Assembly (NCBI GenBank): GCA_032164295.1
Contig: JAJHTX010000002.1
Span: 1,922,001 to 1,986,000, forward strand
Direction: 5' to 3'
From: Inonotus obliquus
Lineage: Eukaryota; Basidiomycota; Agaricomycetes; Hymenochaetales; Hymenochaetaceae
Length of the DNA stretch: 64,000 nucleotides
In this document: positions 63,612 to 64,000 of the stretch, in pieces
Layout of the letters: every line of letters starts with the position of its first letter
How positions within the stretch are numbered: the stretch's first letter is position 1
Notes under the pieces: generated by a model
Database searches by the model: none
What the model saw: the letters and a program-made list of their open reading frames with translations, nothing else
Told to the model about the DNA's origin: nothing
Made by a program: the position numbers and the translations under genes

Positions 63612-64000
63612 ATGGCACTCAAGGAATATCAAGTCGTCGGCCGACACCAGCCCACAGAGGCGCAACCAACGCCTAAACTCTACCGTATGCGTATCTTCGC
63701 AATCAACGAAGTCGTCGCCAAGTCTCGTTTCTGGTACTTCCTCCGCAAGTTGAAGAAGGTGAAGAAAGCGAATGGCGAAATCGTTAGCGTAAACATCATC
63801 CATGAACGTCGTCCGTTGCGCGTGAAGAACTTTGGAGTTTGGATTCGCTACGACTCACGTAGTGGAACGCATAACATGTATAAGGAGTTCCGTGAACTGT
63901 CTCGTGCAGATGCGGTTCAGAGTTTGTATCAGGATATGGCTGCGCGTCATCGTGCCCGTTTCCGGTCCATTCACGTATGCTTATTTCCTCTCTTTTCTCG
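63612..64000 (+). CDS. RPL20: 60S ribosomal protein eL20 (RPL18A/Rpl20), partial
   Basis: This large-subunit ribosomal protein's first coding exon (63612-63974, 121 codons) is present. It begins [20 protein letters not shown] and continues [79 protein letters not shown] and [21 protein letters not shown] canonical donor GTATGC follows at 63975 and the rest of the gene lies beyond the window. Family proteins are about 170-180 residues, so roughly two thirds is visible. An intron acceptor directly precedes the ATG, so the transcript probably starts further upstream. Confidence 0.95.
   Translation, partial: MALKEYQVVGRHQPTEAQPTPKLYRMRIFAINEVVAKSRFWYFLRKLKKVKKANGEIVSVNIIHERRPLRVKNFGVWIRYDSRSGTHNMYKEFRELSRADAVQSLYQDMAARHRARFRSIHVCLFPLFS

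Noticed and set aside
1..64000. tRNA, rRNA or CRISPR elements
   Set aside because: No tRNA B-box with matching cloverleaf, no rRNA-like segment and no regularly spaced repeats were seen on either strand by eye; a covariance-model scan was not possible.

Overview
The window looks like nuclear DNA of a filamentous basidiomycete, probably an Agaricomycete. The evidence is dense short genes split by many 45-65 bp GT-AG introns with CTRAY-type branch sites, short intergenic gaps, and basidiomycete-type families: a hybrid histidine kinase with a long fungal insert, an RTA1-like exporter, a fungal cAMP-receptor-like 7TM protein and a Tad1-type LINE. Most exon structures below were joined by hand from splice signals and protein-family continuity. 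No RNA genes, CRISPR arrays or prokaryotic features were seen.

Layout. 1.2-4.1 kb: type-B carboxylesterase with a His/Gln-rich tract (+). 5.5-7.8 kb: histidine acid phosphatase (-), divergent from 8.0-10.1 kb, an RMND1/RMD1-type DUF155 protein (+). 10.6-13.2 kb: ACSF2-like acyl-CoA synthetase (+) with an AT-AC intron, a 10-nt microexon and a GC-AG intron. 14.1-17.1 kb: RING plus RRM protein. 18.1-19.5 kb: RTA1-like 7TM exporter. 20.4-25.8 kb: SNF2 ATPase with an embedded RING (Uls1/Rad16 type). 26.2-27.5 kb: Erv29/SURF4 cargo receptor. 27.8-32.3 kb: hybrid histidine kinase. 33.3-34.2 kb: orphan membrane protein. 34.9-37.0 kb: zinc MDR dehydrogenase of the glutathione-independent formaldehyde dehydrogenase type. 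37.4-37.9 kb: small hydrophilic protein.

38.4-46.5 kb is one full-length non-LTR retrotransposon (LINE, Tad1-like). It has a 14-bp target-site duplication, a 20-A tail, an intact gag-like ORF1 with zinc knuckles, and an APE-RT-RNase H ORF2 joined to ORF1 by a TAATG overlap. The end of ORF2 is split by a second, 1.7 kb non-coding element flanked by an 8-bp duplication. Removing that insert with one duplication copy rejoins ORF2 in frame and adds 99 codons (stop included) of plausible C-terminus. The insert carries GATACCG-like motifs, mostly direct on the left and inverted on the right, as expected of a non-autonomous DNA transposon.

46.8-64 kb: a small orphan ORF; VPS29 (retromer, -) divergent from SRP19 (+) across 130 bp; a secreted GH18 chitinase; a 7TM receptor (-); a Cys-rich single-pass membrane protein; a decayed or poorly resolved membrane-protein region (57-59 kb); an F-box protein; and the start of ribosomal protein eL20 running off the right edge. 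Several genes serve the secretory and endomembrane system (SRP19, Erv29, VPS29), but nothing shows that they form a cluster; the order looks like ordinary mixed housekeeping and accessory genes.
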